DNA of 64,000 nt. It comes from Streptomyces cylindrosporus (lineage in GTDB: Bacteria; Actinomycetota; Actinomycetes; Streptomycetales; Streptomycetaceae). Positions 39,906-49,090 of the stretch are shown here, piece by piece. Positions within the stretch are counted from its first letter, which is position 1; each line of letters opens with the position of its first letter. Position numbers and translations under genes: made by a program. The DNA lies in the NCBI RefSeq assembly GCF_022698165.1, contig NZ_JALDAY010000009.1, positions 434,001 through 498,000 on the forward strand. Direction: 5' to 3'. The notes under the pieces were generated by a model. That model saw only the letters and a list, made by a program, of their open reading frames with translations. It ran no database searches and was not told where the DNA came from.

Positions 39906-42463
39906 ACGCAGCCGTACGCCTGAGCGTGTCCTCCCTGCGCGCCCACAAGCGCCGCTTCGCCGGTACGTTCCTCGCGGTCTTCCTCGGTGTGGCGTTCCTG
40001 GCCGGCACCCTGGTCATGGGCGACACGCTGCGCGCGAGCTTCGACACCATGTTCGGCGACGCGACCAGCGGCACGGACGCGGTGGTCCGCAGCGCGGACA
40101 CCATCACCACGCCGGGCGAGAGCCAGGGCGTACGCCAACCGGTCCCGACGACGCTTGCCGACACGCTCGCCAAGGTGCCGGGTGTGGCGGCCGCCGAGCC
40201 CGACATCGAGGGCGCGGGCCAGCTCGTCGGCAAGAACGGCAAGCCGATCGGCGGCCAGGGCCCGCCCACCCTCGCCGGCAACTGGATCACCGACCCCGAG
40301 CTCAACCCGTACCGCCTCGCCGAGGGTCGGGCCCCGCGGAAGTCCGGCGAGGTCGTCGTCAACCGGGGTGCGGCCAAGAAGGGCGACCTCGCGCTCGGCG
40401 ACACCACGACCCTGCGCACGCCCGACCCCGTCAAGGTGACGATCGTCGGCCTCGCGACCTTCGGCGGCGAGGACGGCATGGCCCAGGTGACCTTCACCGG
40501 CATGACCCGCGCCGACGCCGAGAAGTACCTCACGGCGCGGCCCGGCGAGGCGGCGAGCATCAAGGTACGGGCAGGTCCCGGCGTCGGCGAGAAGGCGCTC
40601 GTCGACCGCCTGACTCCCGTCCTGCCCAAGGGAGTCGAGGCCATCACCGGCCAGGAGTCGGCCCAGGAGAACACCGACATGATCTCCAGCCAGTTCCTGA
40701 ACGTCTTCACCACCCTCCTCCTGGTCTTCTCCGGCATCGCCCTCCTGGTCGCCACCTTCTCCATCCACAACACCTTCGCGATCGTCATCGCCCAACGCAC
40801 CCGCGAGAACGCCCTGTTGCGGGCTCTCGGCGCCTCCCGCCGCCAGGTCACCGCGACGACCCTCGTGGAGGCCACCGGCGTGGCCGTGACCGCCTCCGCG
40901 GCGGGCCTGGCGGGCGGCATCGGCATCGCTGCCGGCCTGCAGGCACTCTTCCCGGCGATCGGATTCCCCTTCCCCGACGGCGACTTGGTGATCAGCGCCC
41001 TGTCCATGGCGCTCCCGCTGGCCGTCGGCATCGCGGTCTGCCTCGGTTCCGCGCTCCTCCCCGCCGTACGAGCGGGCCGCACCGCCCCCTTGGCGGCCCT
41101 CCGCGAGACGGCCGTGGACACCTCGGCGGCCTCCCGCACCCGAGCGGTCACCGGCCTGGGCATCGCGGCCCTCGCCATGGCGATGACGCTCAGCGGCGTC
41201 CTCGTCTCACCGTCCCTGTGGACGGCGGCACTCGGCGCCGTCCTGGCCCTGGTGTCGTTCGTCGTCCTCGGCCCCGTCGCCTCCACGACCGCGGTCCGGG
41301 TCCTCGGCGGCCCTCTCGACAAACTCCGGGGCGTCACAGGCGGCCTGGCCCGCCGCAACGCCCTGCGCAGCCCCAAGCGGACGGCGGCCACCGCGAGCGC
41401 CCTGATGATCGGCGTGGCGGTCGTGTCGCTCTTCACGGTCTTCGGAGCCTCCCTCAAGGCGACCATGGACCAGACGGTCTCCCGTTCCTTCGCGGGCGAC
41501 GTCGCCGTGAGCACCCCGTCCTTCGGCGCGGGCGGAAGCGGCCTGAGCCCCCGCCTGGCAGGAGCCGTCCAGCGACTGCCCGAGGTCGACACGGCGGTGG
41601 GCCTCGGCCGCGGCGTCGCCGAAGTCGATGGCAGGGGCAGGGCGTTGACGGTCACCGACCCGGTCGCCCTGGAACGCACCTTCGACCTCGGCAAGGTCGA
41701 CGGATCACTCCGCGACCTGGGCACGGACGGCCTGGCCGTCACCCGCACCGAAGCCGAGAAACAACACCTCACCACCGGCTCCAAGGCCCAACTCGCCTTC
41801 ACCGACAGCAAGAAGGAGACCTTCACGGTCCGCGCGGTCTACGGCCGGTCCGAACTCGCCGGCGACTACGTCATCACCCGCGCCGCCTGGGCCCCGCACC
41901 GCACCCAGGACGCCGACACCCTGGTCGCCGTCTCCTTCAAGGATGGCGTGGACACCGCCACGGGCAAGGCGGCGGTGCAGAAGGTCGCCGCGCAGTACGG
42001 CAACCCCGAGGTCCAGACCCGCGACGAGTACGCGCAGTCCTCGGCCGGCGGCATCGACATGATGCTCACCCTGGTCTACGCGCTGCTCGCCCTCGCGGTC
42101 CTCATCGCGCTCCTCGGCATCGCCAACACGCTGACCCTGGCGATCCACGAACGCACCCGGGAACTGGGCCTGTTGCGGGCGGTGGGCCAGACGCGGCCCC
42201 AACTGCGCGCCATGGTCCGCTGGGAGTCGATCCTGGTGGCCGCCTTCGGCACCGCGGGCGGCCTGGGCCTCGGCGCCTTCCTCGGCTGGGTCCTGGTCAA
42301 GGCCTCGGACGGCGCGAGCGACTCGGCCTTCGCCTTCGCCGTCCCACCCGTACAACTCCTCATCGTGGCACTGGTGGGCCTGACGGCAGGCGCCCTGGCG
42401 GGCCTGCGCCCGGCGAGGCGGGCGGCACGCCTGGACGTACTGCGAGCGATCGCGACCGAGTGA
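39902..42463 (+). CDS. FtsX-like ABC transporter permease
   Basis: An 853-residue membrane protein with the duplicated FtsX/MacB permease layout: an N-terminal span (FLAVFLGVAFLAGTLVMGDTL), a large extracytoplasmic region, three spans in the middle (near 265-400), a second external region, and three spans at the C-terminus. The conserved turn after the first span of each cluster (RENALLRALGASRRQV and RELGLLRAVGQTRPQL) is present twice. Such transporters in Streptomyces export antimicrobial peptides or lipids, or act in envelope stress; the substrate is not evident here. It ends 35 bp before a convergent regulator gene. Confidence 0.9.
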   Translation: MNAAVRLSVSSLRAHKRRFAGTFLAVFLGVAFLAGTLVMGDTLRASFDTMFGDATSGTDAVVRSADTITTPGESQGVRQPVPTTLADTLAKVPGVAAAEPDIEGAGQLVGKNGKPIGGQGPPTLAGNWITDPELNPYRLAEGRAPRKSGEVVVNRGAAKKGDLALGDTTTLRTPDPVKVTIVGLATFGGEDGMAQVTFTGMTRADAEKYLTARPGEAASIKVRAGPGVGEKALVDRLTPVLPKGVEAITGQESAQENTDMISSQFLNVFTTLLLVFSGIALLVATFSIHNTFAIVIAQRTRENALLRALGASRRQVTATTLVEATGVAVTASAAGLAGGIGIAAGLQALFPAIGFPFPDGDLVISALSMALPLAVGIAVCLGSALLPAVRAGRTAPLAALRETAVDTSAASRTRAVTGLGIAALAMAMTLSGVLVSPSLWTAALGAVLALVSFVVLGPVASTTAVRVLGGPLDKLRGVTGGLARRNALRSPKRTAATASALMIGVAVVSLFTVFGASLKATMDQTVSRSFAGDVAVSTPSFGAGGSGLSPRLAGAVQRLPEVDTAVGLGRGVAEVDGRGRALTVTDPVALERTFDLGKVDGSLRDLGTDGLAVTRTEAEKQHLTTGSKAQLAFTDSKKETFTVRAVYGRSELAGDYVITRAAWAPHRTQDADTLVAVSFKDGVDTATGKAAVQKVAAQYGNPEVQTRDEYAQSSAGGIDMMLTLVYALLALAVLIALLGIANTLTLAIHERTRELGLLRAVGQTRPQLRAMVRWESILVAAFGTAGGLGLGAFLGWVLVKASDGASDSAFAFAVPPVQLLIVALVGLTAGALAGLRPARRAARLDVLRAIATE

Positions 42464-42498
42464 GCCGTCACGGCTTTGCGAGGACCGTCACCGCCCGA

Positions 42499-43029
42499 TC
42501 AGCCTGCGACGGCCGACCGGGCGGGAGCATGGGCGGTCCGGTGGGCGTCGGCCGCGTGGTCGACGTCCACGAAGCGGTGCGCGGGCTTGTCCGCCGTACG
42601 GCGCAGCGGCCGGGCCGGCGTGGCGGCGGCCGGCGAGGACGTCGGCAGCGTGAACCACACGACCTTCCCCGACTCGCCGTCCGGCCGTACTCCCCAGCTC
42701 TCGCTGACCGCGGCCACCATGGCGAGCCCGCGGCCGCTGGTCGCGGAGGCCTCCACGTCCCGTACCTCGGGCAGCCGGGGGTCGTGGTCGTGCACGGAGA
42801 CCGTGAGCCGGTCCAGCAGCAGCTCGATCTCCACGGTGCACATCTTGTCCGGTTGGGCGTGCCGGTGGACGTTCGTCAACAGCTCCGTCACACCGAGCGC
42901 GGCCCGGTCTATGAGGGGGTCCATATGCCAGTAGCGCAACTGCGCTGAAAGGATTCTGCGGACCTGGCCGATCCGCGACGGCAGGGCTTGGAGCTCCACC
43001 GTGCAGTGCCTGCTTGGGTGACTGGTCAC
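42499..43029 (-). CDS. HATPase_c regulatory protein (RsbW-like)
   Basis: A 176-residue ATP-binding protein of the anti-sigma/serine kinase type. The N box is ALGVTELLTNVHRHAQPDK, followed by VSVHDHDPRLP (D box) and TSGRGLAMVAAV (G box). Streptomyces has dozens of these, most of unknown target. A C-terminal Ala/Arg-rich tail follows the fold. GTG at 43029 has GGGGAG at good spacing; an earlier ATG at 43065 lacks one. Confidence 0.82.
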   Translation of the reverse strand: MTSHPSRHCTVELQALPSRIGQVRRILSAQLRYWHMDPLIDRAALGVTELLTNVHRHAQPDKMCTVEIELLLDRLTVSVHDHDPRLPEVRDVEASATSGRGLAMVAAVSESWGVRPDGESGKVVWFTLPTSSPAAATPARPLRRTADKPAHRFVDVDHAADAHRTAHAPARSAVAG

Positions 43030-43257
43030 GGCTGCGACTCCCCGACTTGAGGTCCGGAAGAACACGGAGTTCGGATCCAGCAGCGTGCCGGTCGGAATAC
43101 GGCCGCCTGCTGTCGTGCCCGGCGGGCTGGTTCGCAGCGTTATCGCCGGTAAACCCAGAGTGACGTGAGACCAGCGTGACCCAGGGGGTGCGGTACCGCA
43201 ACTCGCGACCGCCTCCGTCCGCCCCGGCGCGCCCCGTCCCGCCGTCCGCGGCGCCGC

Positions 43258-43581
43258 TCAGCCCCCGCGCCCCGCGGCCCTGCGCACGGCCTCGATGAAC
43301 CGGCTCGCGGCCGGCGGCCCCGGCTCGCCCGGCGCCGGATCGTGATCGCCCAGGGTCAGCGTGTAGCGCTTGCCGTTGAGGTCCGCCAGCGCCCGGTCCT
43401 CCGGGGCGAACCAGGGCTTGGACGCCCGCACCGCCTGCACCGGCGCGCTGTCGATCTCGGTGCCGTAACTGGTGAGCAACGCAAGCCTGCCGTCGCTGAT
43501 CCGGACCTGCCCGGCCCGGGTGAGCGATCGCAGCCGTTTCCCGATCCGCACGCCCGTGGCCGTGAACTCCGGCTCCGCCAT
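43258..43581 (-). CDS. Hypothetical protein (107 aa)
   Basis: I do not recognise the family. The protein starts MAEPEFTATGVRIGKRLRSLTRAGQVRISDGRLALLTSYGTEIDSAP and contains KPWFAPEDRALADLNGKRYTLTLGDHD, giving the impression of a small strand-rich domain (PH-like or a bacterial sensor of similar size). No signal peptide or membrane span is seen. GAGGGGG precedes ATG 43581. It is divergent from the cysteine-desulfhydrase-like gene. Confidence 0.65.
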   Translation of the reverse strand: MAEPEFTATGVRIGKRLRSLTRAGQVRISDGRLALLTSYGTEIDSAPVQAVRASKPWFAPEDRALADLNGKRYTLTLGDHDPAPGEPGPPAASRFIEAVRRAAGRGG

Positions 43582-43912
43582 GCCGCCCGCCCCCTCGTAC
43601 GCGTCCGGTGCACCGGCCGTACTCCCTCGTGGGTCGTCGGCCGGCGTGTGTCGTGATCCAGTGTGGCGCCCCCGTGTCGGTGCAGTCTGCCCGCACCCGG
43701 CGTCGAGCACCAGTACGCACGGCCCCCGGAGCACGGGCGCCCGGAGCACTCCGCGAATGCGCCCCCCACGCCCTCCGCAGTCCGGCCCCAAGGCCGTGCT
43801 TTGAGCCCCTCAAAGTGGTGTTTATGCAGGTGAGAAGCGTGTGGATGGTGTCTATGATCGATGCGACGGCCGCACCTTCCGACGGCTGCGGCCCCTTGTG
43901 AGGAGCACCGCC
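43582..43912. other. Intergenic region with possible promoter
   Basis: This 331-bp gap separates two divergent genes. TATGAT at 43853-43858 is a plausible -10 for the rightward gene, 54 bp before its start, though no convincing -35 is visible. A short repeat pair (TTTGAGCCCCTCAAA) at about 43800-43814 forms a small palindrome. I see no coding sequence or RNA gene. Confidence 0.4.
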
Positions 43913-45037
43913 GTGAGCACTTCCCAGCAGACCCCGACCGGCGTGACCCTCGACGTGGACCACACCGACGCCGCCTACCGCGACTGGCTGAAAGAGGCCG
44001 TGCGCAAGGTCCAGGCCGATGCAAATCGCTCGGCCGACACCCACCTGCTGCGCTTCCCGCTCCCCGAGAAGTGGGGCATCGACCTGTACCTCAAGGACGA
44101 GTCGACCCACCCGACCGGCAGCCTCAAGCACCGCCTGGCCCGCTCGCTCTTCCTCTACGGCCTGTGCAATGGCTGGATCCGGCCGGGCCGCCCGGTGATC
44201 GAGGCGTCCAGCGGCTCGACGGCCGTCTCCGAGGCGTACTTCGCGAAGCTGATCGGCGTGCCCTTCATCGCCGTCATGCCGCGCACGACGAGCGCCGAGA
44301 AGTGCCGTCTCATCGAGTTCCACGGCGGACAGTGCCACTTCGTGGACGACTCGCGGAAGATGTACGAGGAGTCGGCCCGCCTCGCGGTGGAGACCGGCGG
44401 CCACTACATGGACCAGTTCACCTACGCGGAACGGGCCACGGACTGGCGCGGAAACAACAACATCGCCGAATCCATCTTCCGCCAGCTGGAGTTGGAGAGG
44501 TTTCCGGAGCCCGCGTGGATCGTCGCCACGGCCGGCACCGGCGGAACCTCGGCGACCCTCGCCCGCTACGTCCACTACACCCAGCGCGACACCCGGATCT
44601 GCGTGGCGGACCCGGACAACTCCTGTTTCTTCGAGGGCTGGACCACCGGCGATCCGGACGTCACCTGCGACTGCGGCTCCCGCATCGAGGGCATCGGCCG
44701 CCCCCGCATGGAACCGAGCTTCGTGCCCGGCGCGATCGACCGGATGATGAAGGTCCCCGACGCGGCGAGCGTGGCGGCCGTACGGGCCCTGGAACAGGCC
44801 ATCGGCCGCAAGGCGGGCGGCTCGACCGGCACCGGGCTGTGGAGCGCGCTGAAGATCGTCGCCGAGATGGTCGCCGAGGGCCGGCAGGGGAGCGTGGTGA
44901 CGCTGCTGTGCGACCCGGGCGACCGCTACCTGGACAAGTACTACTCGGACAGCTGGCTCACCGAGCAGGGCCTGGACATCGCACCGTACTCGGCGGCGAT
45001 CGAGTCACTGCTGGAGACGGGCGTCTGGCCCTGCTGA
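43913..45037 (+). CDS. PLP-dependent cysteine desulfhydrase (Cds1-like)
   Basis: A 374-residue fold-type II PLP enzyme related to cysteine synthase. The PLP lysine lies in HPTGSLKHRLARSLFLYGLCNGWI, the substrate loop is EASSGSTAVSEAYFAKLIGVPF, and the phosphate loop is ATAGTGGTSATLARYV. The extended insertion (CFFEGWTTGDPDVTCDCGSRIEGIGRPRME) and length agree with the actinobacterial Cds1 group (M. tuberculosis Rv3684 type), reported to release sulfide, ammonia and pyruvate from cysteine, rather than with CysK/CysM. GTG at 43913 follows GAGGAG. Confidence 0.85.
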   Translation: MSTSQQTPTGVTLDVDHTDAAYRDWLKEAVRKVQADANRSADTHLLRFPLPEKWGIDLYLKDESTHPTGSLKHRLARSLFLYGLCNGWIRPGRPVIEASSGSTAVSEAYFAKLIGVPFIAVMPRTTSAEKCRLIEFHGGQCHFVDDSRKMYEESARLAVETGGHYMDQFTYAERATDWRGNNNIAESIFRQLELERFPEPAWIVATAGTGGTSATLARYVHYTQRDTRICVADPDNSCFFEGWTTGDPDVTCDCGSRIEGIGRPRMEPSFVPGAIDRMMKVPDAASVAAVRALEQAIGRKAGGSTGTGLWSALKIVAEMVAEGRQGSVVTLLCDPGDRYLDKYYSDSWLTEQGLDIAPYSAAIESLLETGVWPC

Positions 45038-45063
45038 GCCACGGCCGCCGTGCCGCGAGGCCG

Positions 45064-45546
45064 CTACGGCTGCCCCTGCCGCGCCAGCCGCCGGTCCAGC
45101 GCGGTCACCGCGTCCCTGAAGGCCCGCCCGAGCCCCGCGCGTGCCGCCTTCACGACGAGCCGGAACGGTGCCGTCCCGTCCGCGGCGAACGTCCACTGCA
45201 CGCGCGTGCCCGTCCCGGCCGGGACGAGCCGCCACTCCTCGGCGAGAGCGCGGGCGCCCGGCGCGTTGGTCTCGTCGACCCGGTACGCGTAGACCTCGGC
45301 CTCCTTCGCCGCGATCACCGTCTCCAGGAAGTGCCCGCCGCCCTTGAGCCGGATGTCGCGCCCGGCACCGTCGTCGACGGCCCGGGCGTGTGTCACGGCC
45401 GCGAACCACTCCGCCCAGCCGGGCACGTCGTCGTTGAGCGCGTGGAAGACCGCGTCGGGCGGCGCGGCGATCTCCCGTGCGAAGACCAGCCGTACGGGCG
45501 CGACTTCGACGAAGTCGAGTCCGACGGGACGCAGACGGTGGGCCAT
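45064..45546 (-). CDS. SRPBCC-family protein
   Basis: A 160-residue START/Bet v 1-like protein. The opening strand and helix (VRLVFAREIAAPPDAVFHALNDDVPGWAEWFAAV) and the central hairpin (WRLVPAGTGTRVQWTFAADG) are typical of polyketide_cyc2/SRPBCC members that bind hydrophobic small molecules. The specific ligand cannot be told. ATG at 45546 begins MAHRLRPV. It stands alone, convergent with the Cds1-like gene. Confidence 0.8.
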   Translation of the reverse strand: MAHRLRPVGLDFVEVAPVRLVFAREIAAPPDAVFHALNDDVPGWAEWFAAVTHARAVDDGAGRDIRLKGGGHFLETVIAAKEAEVYAYRVDETNAPGARALAEEWRLVPAGTGTRVQWTFAADGTAPFRLVVKAARAGLGRAFRDAVTALDRRLARQGQP

Positions 45547-45601
45547 GGACGTGAACCCCCTTGACGCGGAAGGGTGGTTGACCGGGGCAACGTCACGATA
45601 A

Positions 45602-45616
45602 CTGGCGGACCGTCAG
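45602..45616 (-). promoter_or_regulatory. Palindrome upstream of the SRPBCC gene
   Basis: CTGGCGGACCGTCAG is an inverted repeat pairing at 6 of 7 positions around a central A. It lies 56 bp before the SRPBCC start on the minus strand and resembles sites bound by TetR-family regulators (TGACGG-N-CCGTCA type). No regulator gene for it is adjacent except a DeoR protein. Confidence 0.35.
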
Positions 45617-45639
45617 ATGTCAGCACCGCCCGCCCGCGA

Positions 45640-46458
45640 TCAGCTCTCCGGCTCGCCCGCCACCATCAGCCGCCGCAGATGCTCCGAGATCTCCGCCCGC
45701 GCGTCCTTCGGCAGCCCGGCGTCGGTGACCAGCGTGTCGACCTGCTCCAGCGCCGCGAACGAACTCAGGCCCACCACACCCCACTTGGTGTGGTCGGCGA
45801 CCACCACGACCCGCCGCGCCGACTGCACCAGGCGCCGGTTGGTCTCGGCCTCCGCGAGGTTCGGCGTGGACAGGCCGGCCTCGACCGATATCCCGTGCAC
45901 ACCCAGGAACAGCACGTCGAAGTGGAGCGCCGCGATCGCCTGGTCGGCCACCGGCCCCACCAGCGAGTCGGACGGCGTGCGCACCCCGCCGGTCAGCACC
46001 ACGGTGGCCGCGCCCTGCCGGGGCCCGGAGGTGCGCTGCGCGGCGTGGAACACGTCGGCCACCCGCACCGAGTTGGTCACCACGGTCAGATCGGGCACGT
46101 CGACCAGCTGGTGCGCCAGCGCGTACGTCGTCGTACCGCCCGAGAGCGCGATCGCCGTGCCCGGCGCGACCAGCTCGGCCGCCGCGCGCGCGATGTCCTC
46201 CTTGGCCGTCAGCTCCAGGCCCGACTTGGCCTCGAAGCCCGGCTCGTGGGTGCTCGCCTCGACCACCGGCACCGCACCGCCGTGCACTTTCTCCAGCACA
46301 CCCTGCCGCGCCAGCGCGTCCAGATCGCGGCGGACGGTCATGTCCGACACGCCGAGCTTGCGGGTCAGCTCGTTGACGCGGACCCCGCCCCGGCGCCGCA
46401 CCTCGTCCAGGATCAGGGCGCGCCGCTGCTCCGCGAGGAGGTTCTGATTCTCACTCAC
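45640..46458 (-). CDS. DeoR-family transcriptional regulator
   Basis: A 272-residue DeoR repressor. The winged helix is EQRRALILDEVRRRGGVRVNELTRKLGVSDMTVRRDLDAL, and the sensor domain has LSGGTTTYALAHQL, GVHGISVEAGLSTPNLAEAETNRRLV and VVVADHTKWGVVGL. The HGISVEAGLSTPNLAEAE block is the GlpR/AgaR-type effector region. The target is not adjacent, unlike the other DeoR gene at 25.7 kb; the two proteins are clearly different in sequence. Confidence 0.88.
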   Translation of the reverse strand: MSENQNLLAEQRRALILDEVRRRGGVRVNELTRKLGVSDMTVRRDLDALARQGVLEKVHGGAVPVVEASTHEPGFEAKSGLELTAKEDIARAAAELVAPGTAIALSGGTTTYALAHQLVDVPDLTVVTNSVRVADVFHAAQRTSGPRQGAATVVLTGGVRTPSDSLVGPVADQAIAALHFDVLFLGVHGISVEAGLSTPNLAEAETNRRLVQSARRVVVVADHTKWGVVGLSSFAALEQVDTLVTDAGLPKDARAEISEHLRRLMVAGEPES

Positions 46459-46748
46459 GTACGCTCCGGTCCTTTCGCCTCAAGCAGTCCGACACGCCCG
46501 TCGCACCCTCTCCGACGAGGAGGTTCTCCCCCGGCCCCGGTGCGCGGACGTCCCATCCTCGCACGGGTCGGTGCAGGTTACGCCACCGACGGTCACGCCG
46601 CGCTCATGTCACGTACACCTCACGCGTACCCCGCCTGTCACACGTCTCGGGGAGATTCCGTGTGGAGAGGTGTACGCCACCGTCCCGGCGGAGATCCTGT
46701 GCCCGCACGGACACAAGCAGAACAGGCGTCACGGGGGAAGTGCGAACA
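46459..46748. other. Divergent intergenic region
   Basis: A 290-bp gap between the DeoR gene (minus) and the membrane hydrolase gene (plus). It holds CGTACACCTCACGCGTAC (46603-46620), a loose inverted repeat of GTAC ends, but no clear promoter hexamers. I see no small gene with a good ribosome binding site. Confidence 0.35.
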
Positions 46749-49073
46749 GTGGGACGTGCTCAGGAACGGGCCTCGGCCGACCGGCCCGCCGAGAGCCTCG
46801 ACGGATCCGGAACCGCTCTGGAACTCCTGGTCCACGGCGTGGGCGGCACCACGCCCGAGGCGATGCTCGACGATCCGCGCACGGTGCGTGTCACCGGCGA
46901 CGAGACGGCCGCCGTCTTCCGCCGCTGCGAGGACGTCGACGCGGAGTCCAGACCGCAGGACTACCAGGACAAGCCGGTGCAGGAGGCGTACGTCTGGTGC
47001 AACCTCACCTCCGGCAACAGCGCCCGCGCCCTGTGGCTCCTGCTGCTGCCGTTCATGGTCGTCAACCTCGCCCACTGGATGCGCCCCACGACGCGTGGCC
47101 ACAGCCGCACGGTCCGCTTCTACGGGCTGCTGGTACGGCTCGTCGGGCTGACCCTGACGGTGCTGCTGGTCGCGGCCGCGTGTGAGGTCGCCCTCGACCT
47201 GGCGGCCTGGCAGTGCGCGGGCACGCACGCGTGCGCCGACCGCCACTCCTGGCTGGGCTTCCTCTCGCCCGAGGTCTCCCAGGACGGCTGGTGGAGCCGC
47301 CCCGGCCGCCGCCTCGCCGTCGCGGCCGCGGTGCCGACGGCCCTCACGACCCTGCTGTGGTACCTCTCCCGCCGCACCTGGAGCGCCTACGAGTCCCAGC
47401 GGCCGCTCTCCCACGAGCCCGAGCCCGACGAGGACACCGGCCGCACCTCGCTCGGCCGCCCCGGCTTCTGGTACGGCCGTCGCCTGGTCGCCCGGCTGCG
47501 CGCCGCCCACACCGCGGCCGGCCTCCTCACGGTTGCGGCGGCGGTCGCCTCCTCCGCGGCCCGCTTCGACCACCGGCCCGGCGGCCCCGCCGTACTCGAC
47601 ACGCTGAGCCTGCTGCTGTACGCGGCCCTCGCCGCGACCGCCGTCGTCGTGCTGTGGGTGGTGTGCCGCCGGGGACGCAGCGAGAACCGCCTCGACCAGG
47701 AACTAGACGAGCATCTCGTACGACGCCTGCCGCTCGCCGCCCTCGCCCTGCTGCTGTCCGCCGTCGTGTACGCCGGCTGGGAGCGCCCCGGGTGGGAGTC
47801 GTCCGGGCGACTGGCCGGTGGCGGCACCACCTTCGGCGGCCTCGCCCTGGTCCAGGGCCTCCTCGTGATCGCCCTGGCCGTCGTCGCCCGTACGCTGCAC
47901 CGCACCCATCCCGACCCGCGCGCGGCGATGCGCGGCCTGGCCGGACCCGCCGTCGCCATGCTGGCCTGCGCGCTCGGCGGCGTGATGTCCGGCGGCGTCT
48001 CCCAGCGGGTCTCCGACTGGCTGGACGGCACCGGTACCTCCATCGCCGGCCCGCCGGTCGTCCTGACCTGGCAGTCCTCGGTGATCCCGGTGCTGCTGCT
48101 CGCCCTGCTCGGACTGTGCGCCCTGCTCGGACGCGGGGCTTGGCGGCTGCGCCGGACCGAGCTGGGGGAGGTGCGGCTCGACCACCCAGGCGAACCCGAG
48201 GACACCGCCCGCACCCGCGCCATCGCCACCACCCGCGCCCTGGCCACGCTCACCGACCGCGCCCCGCTCCTCGTCGCCGTCACCTCCGCCACGACCCTGA
48301 TCCTGGGAGCCGGCGCCCTGGTCGGCGCGAAGTTCACCGAAGAGGCCCCGGCCCCGGCCGCCGACCACGCGCACGCCCTCGTGCACGGCGCCGCCCAGAC
48401 CGCGCAGGCCCTGGGTTCCTGGCTGATCGGCTTCGGCTTCATCCTCTTCGTCACCTGGGGCCGGCGCGCCTACAAGGACGCCTCCGCGCGACGCACCATC
48501 GGCATCCTGTGGGACGTCGGCACCTTCTGGCCGCGCGCCGCCCACCCCTTCGCCCCGCCCTGCTACGCCGAGCGGGCGGTGCCCGACCTCAGCTGGCGCA
48601 TGGCGACCTGGACCCGTGCCACCGGTGGCCGCCTGGTCATCTCCGGGCACTCCCAGGGCAGCGTCCTCGCCGCCGCCGCGGCCTGGCAGCTGAAGCCGTC
48701 CGTCCGCAAACGGGTCGCCCTGCTGACCTACGGCTCACCCCTGGAGCGCCTCTACGGCCGCTGGTTCCCGGCCCACTTCGGCCCGGCCGCGCTCAGCTCG
48801 CTGCACCACGAGGTCGACTGCTGGCGCAACCTCTACCGCGCGACCGACCCCATCGGCGGCCCGATCCGCCTGCCGGGCGACTGCGGCCCCGAGGTGGACC
48901 GGGGCCCGCTGAAGGACCCGCTCGCCTACGGCCGCACCGCCCGGCACCCACTCCCCGCACCGATCCTCGGCCACTCCGACTACCAGGCCGACCCGGCCTT
49001 CGCGGAGGAACGCGAACGGTTGCTCGCCCGACTGCGCCCCGAGGTGCCGGCACCCCGCCCCGACGGGGACTGA
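46749..49073 (+). CDS. Multi-span membrane protein with alpha/beta-hydrolase motif
   Basis: A 774-residue protein. The first segment has LELLVHGVGGTTPEAMLDD, a likely oxyanion-hole strand of an alpha/beta hydrolase. Seven or more membrane spans follow (for example LWLLLLPFMVVNLAHW, LLVRLVGLTLTVLLVAAACEV, LPLAALALLLSAVVYAG, VIPVLLLALLGLCALLG, LGSWLIGFGFILFVTWG). The C-terminal part returns to a soluble fold with the nucleophile elbow VISGHSQGSVLAAAAAW and a candidate catalytic His near the end (ILGHSDYQADPAF). So the hydrolase fold appears split by a membrane domain. GTG 46749 has GGGGGAAG at 8 bp. Substrate is unknown. Confidence 0.75.
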   Translation: MGRAQERASADRPAESLDGSGTALELLVHGVGGTTPEAMLDDPRTVRVTGDETAAVFRRCEDVDAESRPQDYQDKPVQEAYVWCNLTSGNSARALWLLLLPFMVVNLAHWMRPTTRGHSRTVRFYGLLVRLVGLTLTVLLVAAACEVALDLAAWQCAGTHACADRHSWLGFLSPEVSQDGWWSRPGRRLAVAAAVPTALTTLLWYLSRRTWSAYESQRPLSHEPEPDEDTGRTSLGRPGFWYGRRLVARLRAAHTAAGLLTVAAAVASSAARFDHRPGGPAVLDTLSLLLYAALAATAVVVLWVVCRRGRSENRLDQELDEHLVRRLPLAALALLLSAVVYAGWERPGWESSGRLAGGGTTFGGLALVQGLLVIALAVVARTLHRTHPDPRAAMRGLAGPAVAMLACALGGVMSGGVSQRVSDWLDGTGTSIAGPPVVLTWQSSVIPVLLLALLGLCALLGRGAWRLRRTELGEVRLDHPGEPEDTARTRAIATTRALATLTDRAPLLVAVTSATTLILGAGALVGAKFTEEAPAPAADHAHALVHGAAQTAQALGSWLIGFGFILFVTWGRRAYKDASARRTIGILWDVGTFWPRAAHPFAPPCYAERAVPDLSWRMATWTRATGGRLVISGHSQGSVLAAAAAWQLKPSVRKRVALLTYGSPLERLYGRWFPAHFGPAALSSLHHEVDCWRNLYRATDPIGGPIRLPGDCGPEVDRGPLKDPLAYGRTARHPLPAPILGHSDYQADPAFAEERERLLARLRPEVPAPRPDGD

Positions 49074-49090
49074 ATCCGTACGGAGCGGTG

